The notes beneath the pieces are model-generated. The model ran no database searches. It was not told the origin of the DNA and saw only the letters and a list, made by a program, of their open reading frames with translations. A stretch of 64,000 nucleotides of DNA from Primorskyibacter flagellatus (GTDB lineage: Bacteria > Pseudomonadota > Alphaproteobacteria > Rhodobacterales > Rhodobacteraceae). Positions 1-9,263 of this stretch are shown here, one piece after another. The stretch covers positions 682,001 to 746,000 of the forward strand of contig NZ_BMFJ01000002.1 of the NCBI RefSeq assembly GCF_014638275.1. The letters run 5' to 3'. The first letter of the stretch is position 1. The number at the start of each line of letters is the position of its first letter. A program made the position numbers and the translations under genes.

Positions 1-140
1 CGATCCTGCTTGTCGAACAGAACGTGAAGGAGGCGCTCAAGATCTCCGACCGCGCCGTGGTCATGAAATCCGGCCAGTTGATCTGGGAGGGCGATCCGGG
101 CGAACTGTCCGACAACGACCGCCTGATGGAGCTTTACTGA
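1..140 (+). CDS. Branched-chain amino acid-type ABC transporter ATPase (LivF-like), C-terminal end only
   Basis: Only the last 45 codons are present; the gene starts before the window. The visible residues include the end of the nucleotide-binding domain: a hydrophobic strand and VEQNVKEAL (the H-loop neighbourhood of LivF proteins, which have VEQN where most ABC ATPases have a His), then the D-type tail 'VMKSGQLIWEGDPGEL'. LivF pairs with LivG to energise import of branched-chain amino acids or, often, aromatic or other carboxylates. Its TGA overlaps the next ATG by one base, so it is co-transcribed with the acyl-CoA synthetase. That suggests the substrate is an organic acid that is then CoA-activated. 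Confidence 0.85.
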   Translation, partial: ILLVEQNVKEALKISDRAVVMKSGQLIWEGDPGELSDNDRLMELY

Positions 141-1723
141 TGCCCCTCACCTTCGATGCCCTGATCGCCGAGCGCCGCGCCGGACCCGGTGCGGCGCGCC
201 CCGTTATGACCCCCGAAGGCGGCACGCCCCTGTCGCTGGACGCCTTTGACGCGCTTGTCGGCCGCGCCGCCGCATGGCTGCGCGCGCAGGGCATCGAACG
301 GCATGACCGGGTCGCCGTCTGGCTGCCCAACCACCCGCACTGGCTCGCCCTTCTCTTCGGGGCCGCGCGGATCGGCGCGACGGTGGCGGCGGTCAACACA
401 CGCTACCGTACGGCGGAGCTGCATCACATCCTCTCCAGCTCCGGCGCAAAGCTGCTGATCTTCGAAAGCGGCGACCGTCACGCGGATTTCCACGCCATGA
501 CCGCCGCGCTCGACCTCGCAACCCTGCCCGATCTCAAGGCACTGGCCGCCATCGACTCCGCCGATCTGCCGCCGATCCAGGGCATCCCCGTCACGCATTG
601 CGATTTCGACGGGTTCGACCCCCTGCCGCCGCAGGACGCACAGCCCTCCGACCCGGTGATCCTCTTCACCACCTCCGGCACCACCAGCAAGCCCAAGCTG
701 GTGATGCACACGCAGGAAACCCTGTCACTGCACGCCCGCTACTGCGCGCCCGCCTACGGCTTCGACGCGCCCGACGCCGCCTATCTCGCCGCCATGCCGC
801 TTTGCGGGGTGTTCGGCCTGAACCCCACGCTCGGCGCCTTTGCCGGCGGTGCGCCGATCCACCTGCTGACCGCCTACGCGCTCGCCCCCGCCATCGGTAT
901 CGCCAAGGCGCAGGCGATCACCCATTTCTTCGGCTCGGACGAGATGTTCCGCCAGATGTGGGACGCCGACCGCACCGTCTTCTCCCACGCCCGCATCTGC
1001 GGCTTCGGCGCCTTCACCCCCGGCATGGGCGCGACGCTGCGCGGCATGGCGGAAGAGGGCCTGCCCCTTTGCGGGGTCTACGGCGCGTCCGAACTGCACG
1101 CGATCTTCGCCATCCAGCCGCCGACACACCCGATCGACCAGCGTCTTCAGGGCGGGGGCCGCACCGCCGGGGGCGACACCGTCTCCGTCCGCGTGCGCGA
1201 TCCGGAGACCGGAGAGCTCTGCGCCCCGGACCAGCCCGGCGTGCTTGAAGTCAAAGGGCCGACCAACTTCACCGGCTATTTCCGGAACCCCGAGGCCACA
1301 GCCAAGGCCGTCGACCCAGAAGGCTACTTCCGCAGCGGCGACGCCGGTTACCTGCGCCCCGACGGCACCTTCGTCTACCTCGCCCGCAACGGCGACTTCC
1401 TGCGCCTGTCGGGCTTCCTCACCGACCCGGCGGAGATCGAGGAGGTGCTGGAGTCGGCCGACGGAGTCGCCCGCGCGCAGGTCGTCGGCGTGACCCACGA
1501 AGGCCGCGCCCGCGCCTTCGCCTTCATCCTGCCCAAACCCGGCGCCTCCCCCGATCCGGAGACCGTGCGCACCCATACCGCCGACCGTCTCGCCCATTAC
1601 AAGGTGCCACTCCGCGTCGTCCCGATCGAGTCGTTCCCGGCCACCGAAAGCGCCAACGGCCTCAAGATCCAGAAGGCGAAACTCCGCGACATGGCCGAAG
1701 CCCATCTGAAGGACCACCCATGA
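140..1723 (+). CDS. AMP-dependent acyl-CoA synthetase/ligase (ANL family)
   Basis: A 527-residue cytoplasmic enzyme of the ANL superfamily, which adenylates a carboxylic acid and transfers it to CoA. The phosphate-binding loop TTSGTTSKPK lies near residues 178-187, the A8 hinge region GYFRSGDAGYL near 394-404, and a C-terminal lysine-bearing stretch NGLKIQKAKL near 507-516. The length is normal for the family. It starts at the base where the LivF-like gene ends and overlaps the following MaoC gene by 4 bases, so transport, activation and hydration genes form one transcript. The substrate is unknown; a medium-chain, branched or aromatic acid is plausible from the LivF neighbour. Confidence 0.9.
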   Translation: MPLTFDALIAERRAGPGAARPVMTPEGGTPLSLDAFDALVGRAAAWLRAQGIERHDRVAVWLPNHPHWLALLFGAARIGATVAAVNTRYRTAELHHILSSSGAKLLIFESGDRHADFHAMTAALDLATLPDLKALAAIDSADLPPIQGIPVTHCDFDGFDPLPPQDAQPSDPVILFTTSGTTSKPKLVMHTQETLSLHARYCAPAYGFDAPDAAYLAAMPLCGVFGLNPTLGAFAGGAPIHLLTAYALAPAIGIAKAQAITHFFGSDEMFRQMWDADRTVFSHARICGFGAFTPGMGATLRGMAEEGLPLCGVYGASELHAIFAIQPPTHPIDQRLQGGGRTAGGDTVSVRVRDPETGELCAPDQPGVLEVKGPTNFTGYFRNPEATAKAVDPEGYFRSGDAGYLRPDGTFVYLARNGDFLRLSGFLTDPAEIEEVLESADGVARAQVVGVTHEGRARAFAFILPKPGASPDPETVRTHTADRLAHYKVPLRVVPIESFPATESANGLKIQKAKLRDMAEAHLKDHP

Positions 1724-2175
1724 GCCACAGCCTCTATTACAACGATTTCGAACCGGGCCAGACCTTCACCAGCCAGGGCCGTACGATCACCGAAACCGAC
1801 CTCACCATGTTCTCCATGCTGACAGGTGACTGGAACCCGATCCACAACGATGCGGAATTCGCCGCAAAGGCAAAGTTCGGCCAGCGCCTGATGCACGGGG
1901 CGTTCGGGATCGGCCTCGCCCTTGGCCTGATGCACACGCTCGGCATCTTCGAAGACAGCGCCGTCGCCCTGCTCGACGTGCAGGAGTGGAAGTTCGTCGA
2001 ACCCGTCTTCCTCGGCGACACCCTGCACCTGAACCTGACGATCCTCGACAAGTCCCTCGGCAGGTCCGGCAACACCGGCCGCATCGGCCGCCGGTTCGAG
2101 CTGATCAACCAGCACGGCCGCCCCGCCCATCAGGGCCGCGCGGACGTGCTGGTCCGGGTGAACCCGCAGGCCTAG
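1720..2175 (+). CDS. MaoC family (R)-specific hydratase/dehydratase
   Basis: A 151-residue single hot-dog domain protein. The hydratase signature DWNPIHND followed by FGQRLMHG (about residues 34-53) carries the Asp/His pair that adds water across an enoyl-CoA double bond. It overlaps the acyl-CoA synthetase by 4 bases (ATGA) and is the last gene of the plus-strand group. Its stop codon overlaps the stop of the convergent CoA-transferase (2172-2175), leaving no room for a separate terminator. The likely role is hydration of an enoyl-CoA formed from the acid activated upstream. Confidence 0.88.
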   Translation: MSHSLYYNDFEPGQTFTSQGRTITETDLTMFSMLTGDWNPIHNDAEFAAKAKFGQRLMHGAFGIGLALGLMHTLGIFEDSAVALLDVQEWKFVEPVFLGDTLHLNLTILDKSLGRSGNTGRIGRRFELINQHGRPAHQGRADVLVRVNPQA

Positions 2176-3365
2176 CCCATCACCTCCGGTGCGATTCCCG
2201 ACTCCGCCAGCGCCGCGATCTCCGCATCCGAAAACCCCGCCTCCCGCAGCACCGCCTCCCGATGCTCCGCGAAGCCGGGCGGGGGCAGGCGGTAGCTCGC
2301 CGGTGTGGCAGCGGGTTTCGCAGGTGCCCCCAGCCCCCGGTAATCGCCGACCTCGACCACCATGCCGCGATGCACGGTATGCGGATGCTCCAGCGCCTCC
2401 CCGACGCTCTGGATCGGCCCGGCGGGCACCCCGGCGCGGATCAGCCGCTCCCCGATCTCGGCCCCGTCCTTGTCGGCCAGGGCCGCCTCCAGCACCTCGC
2501 GCAATGCATCGCGGTTGATGACCCGGTCCGCATTGGTCGCGAAACGCGCGTCCTGCGCGACCTCCGGGATACCAATTTCGGCACAAAGCCGGGAGAACTG
2601 CCCGTTGTTGCCGACCGCCAGATAGACCGGCCGCGTCGCGGTGCGATAGGCGGAATAGGGCGAGATATTGGGATGGTCGTTCCCCGTCAGCTTCGGCATC
2701 TTGCCCGACCGGAAGAAGTTCGGCGCATGCGGATGCATCAGCGACACCGCGGAGTCATAGAGCGCCGCCTCCACGAACTGCCCCCGCCCCGTCGCACCGC
2801 GATGCACCAGCGCCATCATGATCCCGATCACCGCGTTCAGCCCCGTCGCCATATCCACGACCGGAAGGCCGACCCGCGTTGCCCCCGTCTCCTCCGACCC
2901 GTTGACGGACATGATCCCGCCCATGGCCTGAAGGATCGCATCGTACCCCGGCAGCGCGCCAAGGGGGCCGTCCGCCCCGAACCCGCTCACCCGGCAATGG
3001 ATCAGCCGGGGAAACCGCTCCGCCAGCTCCTCTTCATAGCCGAGCCCCCATTTCTCCAGCGTCCCGACCTTGAAGTTTTCCAGCAGCACGTCCGCCCCGT
3101 CGAGAAGGCGCAGCAGAACCTCCCGTCCCTCCGCCCGGCCAAGGTCCAGCGCGATCGCCCGCTTGTTGCGGTTCAGGCCTTCGAAATAGGCCGCCGTGCC
3201 GTCGTGGAAGGGCGGACCCCAACCCCGCGTCTCATCCCCCGCGGGCGGTTCGACCTTGATGACCTCTGCCCCGTGGTCGCCAAGGATCTGCCCGGCAAAC
3301 GGACCGCCCAGAACCCGGCTCAGGTCGATCACCTTCAGCCCGGCGAGGGCACCGGTCACGCTCAT
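2172..3365 (-). CDS. CaiB/BaiF family (class III) CoA-transferase
   Basis: A 397-residue class III CoA-transferase, which moves CoA from one acyl-CoA to a free acid through an aspartyl-CoA intermediate. The N-terminal 'KVIDLSRVLGGPFAGQILGDHGAEVIKVEPP' type pattern is typical, and the catalytic Asp is probably residue 171 in VVDMATGLN. It overlaps the upstream acyl-CoA dehydrogenase by 4 bases (3362-3365), so it is the third gene of an iclR-dehydrogenase-transferase operon. This is one of two CaiB/BaiF genes in the window. Donor and acceptor cannot be predicted. Confidence 0.9.
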   Translation of the reverse strand: MSVTGALAGLKVIDLSRVLGGPFAGQILGDHGAEVIKVEPPAGDETRGWGPPFHDGTAAYFEGLNRNKRAIALDLGRAEGREVLLRLLDGADVLLENFKVGTLEKWGLGYEEELAERFPRLIHCRVSGFGADGPLGALPGYDAILQAMGGIMSVNGSEETGATRVGLPVVDMATGLNAVIGIMMALVHRGATGRGQFVEAALYDSAVSLMHPHAPNFFRSGKMPKLTGNDHPNISPYSAYRTATRPVYLAVGNNGQFSRLCAEIGIPEVAQDARFATNADRVINRDALREVLEAALADKDGAEIGERLIRAGVPAGPIQSVGEALEHPHTVHRGMVVEVGDYRGLGAPAKPAATPASYRLPPPGFAEHREAVLREAGFSDAEIAALAESGIAPEVMG

Positions 3366-5071
3366 TCCGCGGCCTCCAGCATCGGCTCCGCCTCCGCCAG
3401 CGCCTGCTCAAGCAACGCACCGTCCCCCTCCGCCGCGCCGTCGGCGAGCGGGTCGCGCGGCAGCAGCTTGTGGCGCAGCACCAGCCCCGCCAGCCGCGCC
3501 CGTCCGCCCGAGGCGCCCGAGATCCGCGCCTCCTCCCACGCCATGATGACCGCCGAGGCGACGTTGTAGACAGCGCTCGCCGCCGTCCGCACCTCATCCT
3601 CCCGCGCCTTGTCCGACGCCACCGCTTCCATCAGGTCGCAGGCCCGCGTCATCGCTCCGGCCAGTCCGTCCGGGACGGAACCACACTCCGCCAGAAGCCC
3701 CTCAAGATGCGCCCGCAAAGCCGCCAGGGCCCCCTCGCGCCGCGTCGCCCGGGCCACGTCCAGCGCGACGATGTTGCTCGTCCCTTCCCAGATCGAGCCG
3801 AGGTGGGAATCCCGCAGCACCCGCGCGTCCGAGAACTCCTCGATATAGCCGCAGCCGCCGCGCACCTCCATCGCGTCGCCGGCCACCTTGCGCGCATCGC
3901 GGCAGGTCCGGAACTTGAGCAGCGGGGTCAGGATCCGCAGCACCTTCGCAGCCTCCGCATCCCCCGCATCGGCCCGCTGCAGCACCCGCGCGGTGTGGAA
4001 GACCATCGACCGCCCCTGCTCCGCCGTGACCAGCATCTTGACCAGCTGCCGCCGCATCAGCGGCAGATCCGCCAGCCGCTTGCCAAAGGCCGTCCGGTTG
4101 CGCGCGATGAACAGCGCCTCTGCCACCGACCTCCGCATCATGCCCGCGCTGCGCACGCCGTTCGCCAGACGCGACATGTTGATCATGTCGGTCATCTGCT
4201 TGAACCCCTGCCCGGGATCGCCGACCAGATGCGCCACCGCACCCTCCAGCATGATCTCGCCCGAGGCCATGGAGCGTGTCCCCATCTTGTCCTTCAGCCG
4301 CAGGATCCGGTAGGCGTTGCGGCTGCCATCGGGCAGGCGGCGCGGCAGCAGGAACAGCGACAGAGCCCCCGTGCCCTGTCCCGCCCCCTCGGGCCGCGCA
4401 AGCACCATGGCAAGGTCCGCATCCGGGTTGGAACAGAACCACTTGTCGCCATACAGCCGCCAGCTCCCGTCCGCTTCCTGCCGCGCCGTCGTCTCGATCG
4501 CACCGACGTCCGACCCGGCGGGCTGTTCGGTCATGAACATTGCGCCCTGAAAGGCGACATCCATGTCCTGACTGGTAAGCTCATCGAAATACTCCGCCAC
4601 AAGCTCCGGGTCGCCGAACTTCACCAGCGTCCGCGTGAGGCTGTCGGTCATCGACAGCGGACAGCACAGACCGAATTCCTGCTGCACGAACAGATAGACC
4701 AGCGCGTATTTCGCCAGCGGGGGCAGCTTGTCGGGACGCCCGAACACCCCGCCCCTGTGCGACATGGCGGCGAGACCGAATTCCCCGAAGGCGATCTCCT
4801 CCATCCGCACGTAAGACGGATGCTTCTCCACCCGCTCTTCCGCCGCACCTGTACGGTTGCGTATGTTCAGCACGGGCGGATTCCGGTCCGCTTCCAGCGC
4901 CAGCCGCTCCAGTTCACCGCCAGCCAACTCGCCCATGCGATCCAGCTGCGGCAGCAGCGCCGCCAGCGTCTCCGCATCCAGATAGACCTTCAGCAGCTGC
5001 CGCATCGCCGGATCGGCACGAAAGGTGTTCAGCCCGGCACTGTCCGGAATGTTTCTGTGTATCGTCGGCAT
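3362..5071 (-). CDS. Acyl-CoA dehydrogenase family protein, AidB-like
   Basis: A 569-residue FAD-dependent acyl-CoA dehydrogenase, longer than the usual 380-400. It has an AidB-type N-terminal extension (NTFRADPAMRQLL) and a C-terminal helical extension. The stretch RGGCGYIEEF followed by GSIWEGTSNIVALDVARA (about residues 410-440) is characteristic; the Glu in WEGTSN sits where the usual catalytic base lies. The gene begins 18 bases after the IclR regulator and overlaps the CoA-transferase by 4 bases. It probably makes an alpha,beta double bond in the acyl-CoA handled by this operon. AidB-like DNA-repair roles are less likely in this context. Confidence 0.88.
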   Translation of the reverse strand: MPTIHRNIPDSAGLNTFRADPAMRQLLKVYLDAETLAALLPQLDRMGELAGGELERLALEADRNPPVLNIRNRTGAAEERVEKHPSYVRMEEIAFGEFGLAAMSHRGGVFGRPDKLPPLAKYALVYLFVQQEFGLCCPLSMTDSLTRTLVKFGDPELVAEYFDELTSQDMDVAFQGAMFMTEQPAGSDVGAIETTARQEADGSWRLYGDKWFCSNPDADLAMVLARPEGAGQGTGALSLFLLPRRLPDGSRNAYRILRLKDKMGTRSMASGEIMLEGAVAHLVGDPGQGFKQMTDMINMSRLANGVRSAGMMRRSVAEALFIARNRTAFGKRLADLPLMRRQLVKMLVTAEQGRSMVFHTARVLQRADAGDAEAAKVLRILTPLLKFRTCRDARKVAGDAMEVRGGCGYIEEFSDARVLRDSHLGSIWEGTSNIVALDVARATRREGALAALRAHLEGLLAECGSVPDGLAGAMTRACDLMEAVASDKAREDEVRTAASAVYNVASAVIMAWEEARISGASGGRARLAGLVLRHKLLPRDPLADGAAEGDGALLEQALAEAEPMLEAAE

Positions 5072-5089
5072 GGTGTCTCCTCCCTCGGG

Positions 5090-5839
5090 TCAGGCAGCCG
5101 TCAGCGCCTGCGCCCCGCATTCCTCTTCGATGCCGCGACGCAGCATCGCGGCAATCTCCTCCATCCTCGGCAGCACCCGTGCCTCCGGCCCTGCGGCGGT
5201 CACGGCGAAATGCCGCTCGCCCCGCTTCACCGGCAGGGCCACCCCGCCCAGGTCTGACGAATAGGCCGACGACGACATGAACCATCCCCGCGCCTGCGAC
5301 TGCGCGATCTGTCCGCGCACCGTCTCTGCATCCATCGGCGTGTTCCGGTTGTAGCGTACGTAGCGAATACGCTTCAGCAGCGCCTCCCGCTCTGCCCCGC
5401 TCATGCGCGACATCAGCGCCTGCCCGGACCCGGTCACATGGATCGGCAGCCGCATTCCGGGGCGCGCGGCATAACGGATCAGCTGAGGGCTCTCCCGCAC
5501 CTCCAGCATCACCACGTCCAGCCCCCCGGCCCCGGCGATCCAGACGGTTTCCCCGATCTCCTCCGCCAGCCGGTCGAGCAGGCGGATCAGCTCCACCGGC
5601 ACGGGCTCTGCCGCGGCGACGGCCTGCGCCATCACCTGCCAGCGGGCGGTCGGATAATAGGCCCCCCGCGCCCGGGGTTCATACAGATAGCCCCGCTCCA
5701 CCAGCGTCGCGACCATGTTGAAGGTCGACGACCGCGGCCAGCCGAAATGCGCGGTCATATCCGCAACCGTCGCCGGCCCCTGCCGTTCGGCAAAGAATTC
5801 AAGGATAGACAGCACGTTGTCGGCCTGACGGACCAGCAT
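5090..5839 (-). CDS. IclR family transcriptional regulator
   Basis: A 249-residue regulator with an N-terminal winged helix (about residues 5-65, including the recognition region FGWPRSSTFNMVATLVERGYL) and a C-terminal IclR effector domain (GSGQALMSRMSGAER near the middle). IclR proteins usually bind a small acid that controls an adjacent catabolic operon. It is first in the minus-strand operon ahead of the acyl-CoA dehydrogenase and CoA-transferase. A strong palindrome lies 10-29 bases before the start codon (5849-5868), suggesting autoregulation. Confidence 0.92.
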   Translation of the reverse strand: MLVRQADNVLSILEFFAERQGPATVADMTAHFGWPRSSTFNMVATLVERGYLYEPRARGAYYPTARWQVMAQAVAAAEPVPVELIRLLDRLAEEIGETVWIAGAGGLDVVMLEVRESPQLIRYAARPGMRLPIHVTGSGQALMSRMSGAEREALLKRIRYVRYNRNTPMDAETVRGQIAQSQARGWFMSSSAYSSDLGGVALPVKRGERHFAVTAAGPEARVLPRMEEIAAMLRRGIEEECGAQALTAA

Positions 5840-5848
5840 GTATCACCA

Positions 5849-5868
5849 AAGTCCATAATGATGGACTT
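5849..5868. promoter_or_regulatory. Candidate IclR operator: inverted repeat with 8-bp arms
   Basis: The sequence reads AAGTCCAT, a 4-base spacer, then ATGGACTT: perfect 8-bp arms directly upstream of the iclR start codon at 5839. A further half-site TGGACTTT occurs at 5883-5890. IclR regulators typically bind such palindromes. The position so close to the start codon implies repression of the iclR-dehydrogenase-transferase transcript. Binding itself is inferred. Confidence 0.55.
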
Positions 5869-5917
5869 AGGAACCACGATTCTGGACTTTGCGCAACCCT
5901 CACCCGCCGCACATGAC

Positions 5918-5955
5918 AAAGGGGCGCCCCGCCAGACCGGCAGGACGCCCCCTTT
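5918..5955 (-). terminator. Candidate terminator after the molybdenum hydroxylase operon
   Basis: On the minus strand, downstream of the large-subunit stop at 5972, an AAAGGGGGCG arm pairs with CGCCCCTTT, enclosing a second small GC stem. The end is only modestly U-rich (TTTGTC). It fits an intrinsic terminator that separates the hydroxylase operon from the iclR promoter. Confidence 0.5.
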
Positions 5956-5971
5956 CAAACCGAGGAAGACC

Positions 5972-8215
5972 TCAGCCCAGCATGCCCTCGATCCGGATCG
6001 GGAAGCGCCGCACCCGCCGCCCCGTCGCATGCCGGATCGCGTTGCCGATCGCCCCCACGGTCCCGACGATCCCGATCTCGCCCACGCCCTTCACGCCAAG
6101 CGGGTTCACGTGAGGATCGTCCTCATGCACCATGATGACCTCCAGCCCCGGCACGTCGGCATTGACCGGCACGTGATACCCCGCGAAGTCGGCGTTCATG
6201 ATCCGCCCAGTCCGACGGTCGAACTTCGCCTCCTCGTGCAACGCGAAGGAGACACCCCAGATCATGCCCCCGAACAGTTGGCTCTCGGCCAGTTTGGGAT
6301 TGATGATCCGCCCCGCGGCAAAGGCCCCGACCAGACGGCTCACCCGGATCTGGCCAAGGTCCGGGTCCACCTTCACCTCCGCGAAGACCGCACCATGGGA
6401 ATACATTGCATGGGCCGCCGCCGCCTCGGGCGCCCGCGCCCCGCGTCCCGTCCCGGTGAGCGGAGCACCCCCCGCACGGACGAGGATATCCGCCAGCGCA
6501 TCGCTCCGGCCCTCGTCGCCCTCGACGAACAGCCGCCCGTCCCGCGCGACGAATTGCGCATTGCCCGCGCCATGCAGGGGTGACTCCGGATCCGCGGCCG
6601 CGATCTCTCCCAACTGGCGCACCACGTCCAGACCGGCCGCATGCAGCGCCCCGCCCGCCGTGGCCGTATGGCCCGACCCGCCCGCGACGCCGCCATCGGG
6701 CAGCGAAGAATGCCCGGCCCGGAACTCAACCGCATCCAGCGGCAGCCCCAGACTGTCCGCCGCGATCTGCGCCAGCGCCGTCCAGGCCCCCTGCCCCATG
6801 TCCGCGGCAGAGGTTTCGACCAGCGCGGTCCCGTCCGCCTTCAGCGTCGCCCGCGCCTGCGCGGCGAACATCGGGGCCGGGAACAGCGCCGTCCCCATGC
6901 CCCAGCCCGTCAGCAGTCCCGAAGCGTCGCGCATCGTACCGGGCGCAGAGGGACGCCCGGACCAGCCGAACCGCTCCGCCCCCTGCAAATAGCAGTCGCG
7001 CAGGGCCTTTGACGAATAGGGCCTGCCCGTCCCCGGCTCCGTCTCCGCGTAATTGCGCAACCGGAACTCCAGCGGATCGATGCCGGAGGCCTCCGCCAGT
7101 TCGTCCATCGCGCATTCCAGCGCGGCGGATCCGGACGCCTCTCCCGGTGCCCGCATCGGCCCCGGCGTCCCGACATCCAGCCGCACCGCCCGGTGCCGCG
7201 ACCGAAGCGCCCCCGCCGCATAAAGCCCCTGCGACGCATTCGCCGCCGGTTCGACAAAATCGTCGAAGGTCGAGGTCTCCGCCACGTTATCGTGGTCGAT
7301 CACGCTCAGCCGTCCCTCGCCATCCGCGCCGATCCGCAGCCGCTGCTCCGTCGCGCCGCGATGCCCGACCGGGCCGAACATCTGTTTCCGGGTCAGCGCA
7401 AGCTTCACCGGCCGCCCCACGTCCCGCGCCGCCAGCACCGCCAGCACCAGCGGACCCGCCGGGATCGCCTTGGACCCGAAGCCGCCGCCAAGATAGGGGC
7501 ACCGGATCGTCACGTTCTCCGCCGGGATCCCGAAGTAGCGCGCATACCCCGCGCAGGACAGGGCGAAGGCCTGGGTCGGCACGTCCAGCGACAGGTGATC
7601 CCCCTCCCACTGCGCGACGATTGCATGCGGTTCCATCGCGTTGTGATACTGCGCCGCCGTCGTATAGGTCACGTCCACGGACCGCGCCGCCGCCGCATGT
7701 CCCGCGTCCACGTCGCCATGCGTGGTATCCGCCGGCTGGCCAAAGCCCTGCCCGGCAACCGGTTCGGACTCCGCATCCGCCAGCGTGACGCGCGGCACCT
7801 CGACCGCATACTGCGGGTCCAGCAGCCGCGCGCCTTCCGTCGCCGCCTCCAGCGTCTCCGCCAGAACCAGCGCCACCGGCTGACCGGCATAACGCACCGT
7901 ATCGTCCTGCAGCACCTCGATCCGGAAGGTGAACATCACCGACTTGTCCGCCGGATCGCCCTGCAACGCGGGACGGTTTGCCGGGGTGATGACCCGGACG
8001 ACACCGGGATGCGCCTCTGCCGCGACGGTGTTCATTGCGGTGACCCGCCCCCGCGCGATCGCGGCAGGGGCATAGACCGCATGCAGCATCCCCGAGGGAC
8101 TGTGATCGGCGGCATAGTCCGCGTCCCCGGTCACCTTGGCGATCCCGTCCCGCCGCGTCACCGGCTGGCCGGAGCTCGATCCGAAACGCATGGGTTGAGC
8201 AAGTGTATCAGGCAT
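5972..8215 (-). CDS. Molybdenum-cofactor subunit of a xanthine oxidase-family dehydrogenase (PaoC-like)
   Basis: A 747-residue large subunit of the xanthine oxidase family, which binds the molybdopterin cytosine dinucleotide cofactor and oxidises aldehydes or hydroxylates heteroaromatic compounds. Visible motifs are GGGFGSKA (Q-loop/glycine-rich region), PMRAPGEASG near the middle as in PaoC/YagR proteins, and the near-C-terminal KGVGEIG whose Glu (about residue 711) is the expected catalytic base. The ATG at 8215 was chosen because homology begins there; the frame stays open farther upstream. It overlaps the FAD subunit by 8 bases. No signal peptide is seen. The motif at the PMRAPGEASG site argues against a CO dehydrogenase. 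Confidence 0.9.
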   Translation of the reverse strand: MPDTLAQPMRFGSSSGQPVTRRDGIAKVTGDADYAADHSPSGMLHAVYAPAAIARGRVTAMNTVAAEAHPGVVRVITPANRPALQGDPADKSVMFTFRIEVLQDDTVRYAGQPVALVLAETLEAATEGARLLDPQYAVEVPRVTLADAESEPVAGQGFGQPADTTHGDVDAGHAAAARSVDVTYTTAAQYHNAMEPHAIVAQWEGDHLSLDVPTQAFALSCAGYARYFGIPAENVTIRCPYLGGGFGSKAIPAGPLVLAVLAARDVGRPVKLALTRKQMFGPVGHRGATEQRLRIGADGEGRLSVIDHDNVAETSTFDDFVEPAANASQGLYAAGALRSRHRAVRLDVGTPGPMRAPGEASGSAALECAMDELAEASGIDPLEFRLRNYAETEPGTGRPYSSKALRDCYLQGAERFGWSGRPSAPGTMRDASGLLTGWGMGTALFPAPMFAAQARATLKADGTALVETSAADMGQGAWTALAQIAADSLGLPLDAVEFRAGHSSLPDGGVAGGSGHTATAGGALHAAGLDVVRQLGEIAAADPESPLHGAGNAQFVARDGRLFVEGDEGRSDALADILVRAGGAPLTGTGRGARAPEAAAAHAMYSHGAVFAEVKVDPDLGQIRVSRLVGAFAAGRIINPKLAESQLFGGMIWGVSFALHEEAKFDRRTGRIMNADFAGYHVPVNADVPGLEVIMVHEDDPHVNPLGVKGVGEIGIVGTVGAIGNAIRHATGRRVRRFPIRIEGMLG

Positions 8216-9263
8216 GGACTTTTTCTCCGGCAGGCTCTGCAAAGACAGAGGCGGGAAGCGCGGGCATCCGCGCAGGTGTTCCGGCAGCGGCAAGGCACAG
8301 CGCCCGCACCGCCGTCTTCCGGGCAAGGTCGATCTTCCAGGCCAGGTCATCCCCCGGCTCCGCCCCCGCCATGGCAATCGTGGCGGCCCGGTCGAACAGG
8401 TCGGCATCCGGCGTCTGGCCGATCAGCACCGCCTCCGCCTCTGCCACCCGCCAGGGTTTTGCGGCGACCGCGCCAAGCGCCAGCCGCGCCTCCGCGATCC
8501 GCCCGTGCTCCATCCGCAGCCCCGCCGCGGCCGAGGCCGTGGCAAAGGCAAAGGACGTCCGATCGCGCACCTTCAGGTATCGGGAATGCCCCGCGAACCC
8601 GTCCGCCCCGGCGGGCAGGCGCAGGGCGACGATCAGTTCTCCCGGCGCCAGCGCGGTCACCCTGTCCGGCGTATCGCCCGGCAACAAATGGAAATCGGCC
8701 ATGGCGATCTCCCGGCCACCCTCCGGCCCCTGCACCTCGACCACCGCGTCCAGCGCGGCGAGCGGCACGCAGAAATCCGACGGGTTCACCGCGATGCAGG
8801 CCGGGCTTGCGCCCAGCACCGCCACGCCGCCACCGACCCCGCCCTGCGCATCGCAGCCCGCCCCCGGATCGCGCCGGTTGCAGGCTGCACCCGCATCCTG
8901 AAAGTACGCGCAGCGGGTATGCTGCATCAGGTTGCCCGCAACCGTCGCCGCGTTCCGCAGCTGGCCCGACGCACCGGAGAGCAGCGCCTCCGCAACCATC
9001 GGGAAGCGCGCCGCAAACGCTGCATCGCGGGTCAGATCGGCATTGCTCACCAGCGCGCCGATGCGCACCGCGCCGTCTCCCTGAACGTCAACCGACCGCA
9101 TCCCCGCGACCCGACCAAGATCAATCACCACGTCCGGCTGCGCGACACCAAGCTTCATCAGGTCGATCAGGCTTGTTCCGCCGCCCAGCCAGACCGCACC
9201 GGGACCCCAGGCCGCCAGCGCCTCCGCCACCGTCCGGGGCTGCACGAAGTCAAAACTCTTCAT
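8208..9263 (-). CDS. FAD-binding subunit of the molybdenum hydroxylase (PaoB-like, with 4Fe-4S cysteine cluster)
   Basis: A 351-residue medium subunit. It has the FAD-binding signature GGGTSLIDLMKLGV near residues 25-40 and GASGQLRNAATVAGN near 100-114. Unlike ordinary xanthine dehydrogenase FAD subunits it carries a cysteine-rich insert, RCAYFQDAGAACNRRDPGAGC (about 118-138), matching the extra 4Fe-4S site known from E. coli PaoB (YagS). The start ATG at 9263 overlaps the small-subunit stop (ATGA, 9260-9263). It passes electrons from the molybdenum centre through FAD, probably to a quinone or other acceptor. Confidence 0.88.
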   Translation of the reverse strand: MKSFDFVQPRTVAEALAAWGPGAVWLGGGTSLIDLMKLGVAQPDVVIDLGRVAGMRSVDVQGDGAVRIGALVSNADLTRDAAFAARFPMVAEALLSGASGQLRNAATVAGNLMQHTRCAYFQDAGAACNRRDPGAGCDAQGGVGGGVAVLGASPACIAVNPSDFCVPLAALDAVVEVQGPEGGREIAMADFHLLPGDTPDRVTALAPGELIVALRLPAGADGFAGHSRYLKVRDRTSFAFATASAAAGLRMEHGRIAEARLALGAVAAKPWRVAEAEAVLIGQTPDADLFDRAATIAMAGAEPGDDLAWKIDLARKTAVRALCLAAAGTPARMPALPASVFAEPAGEKVHA

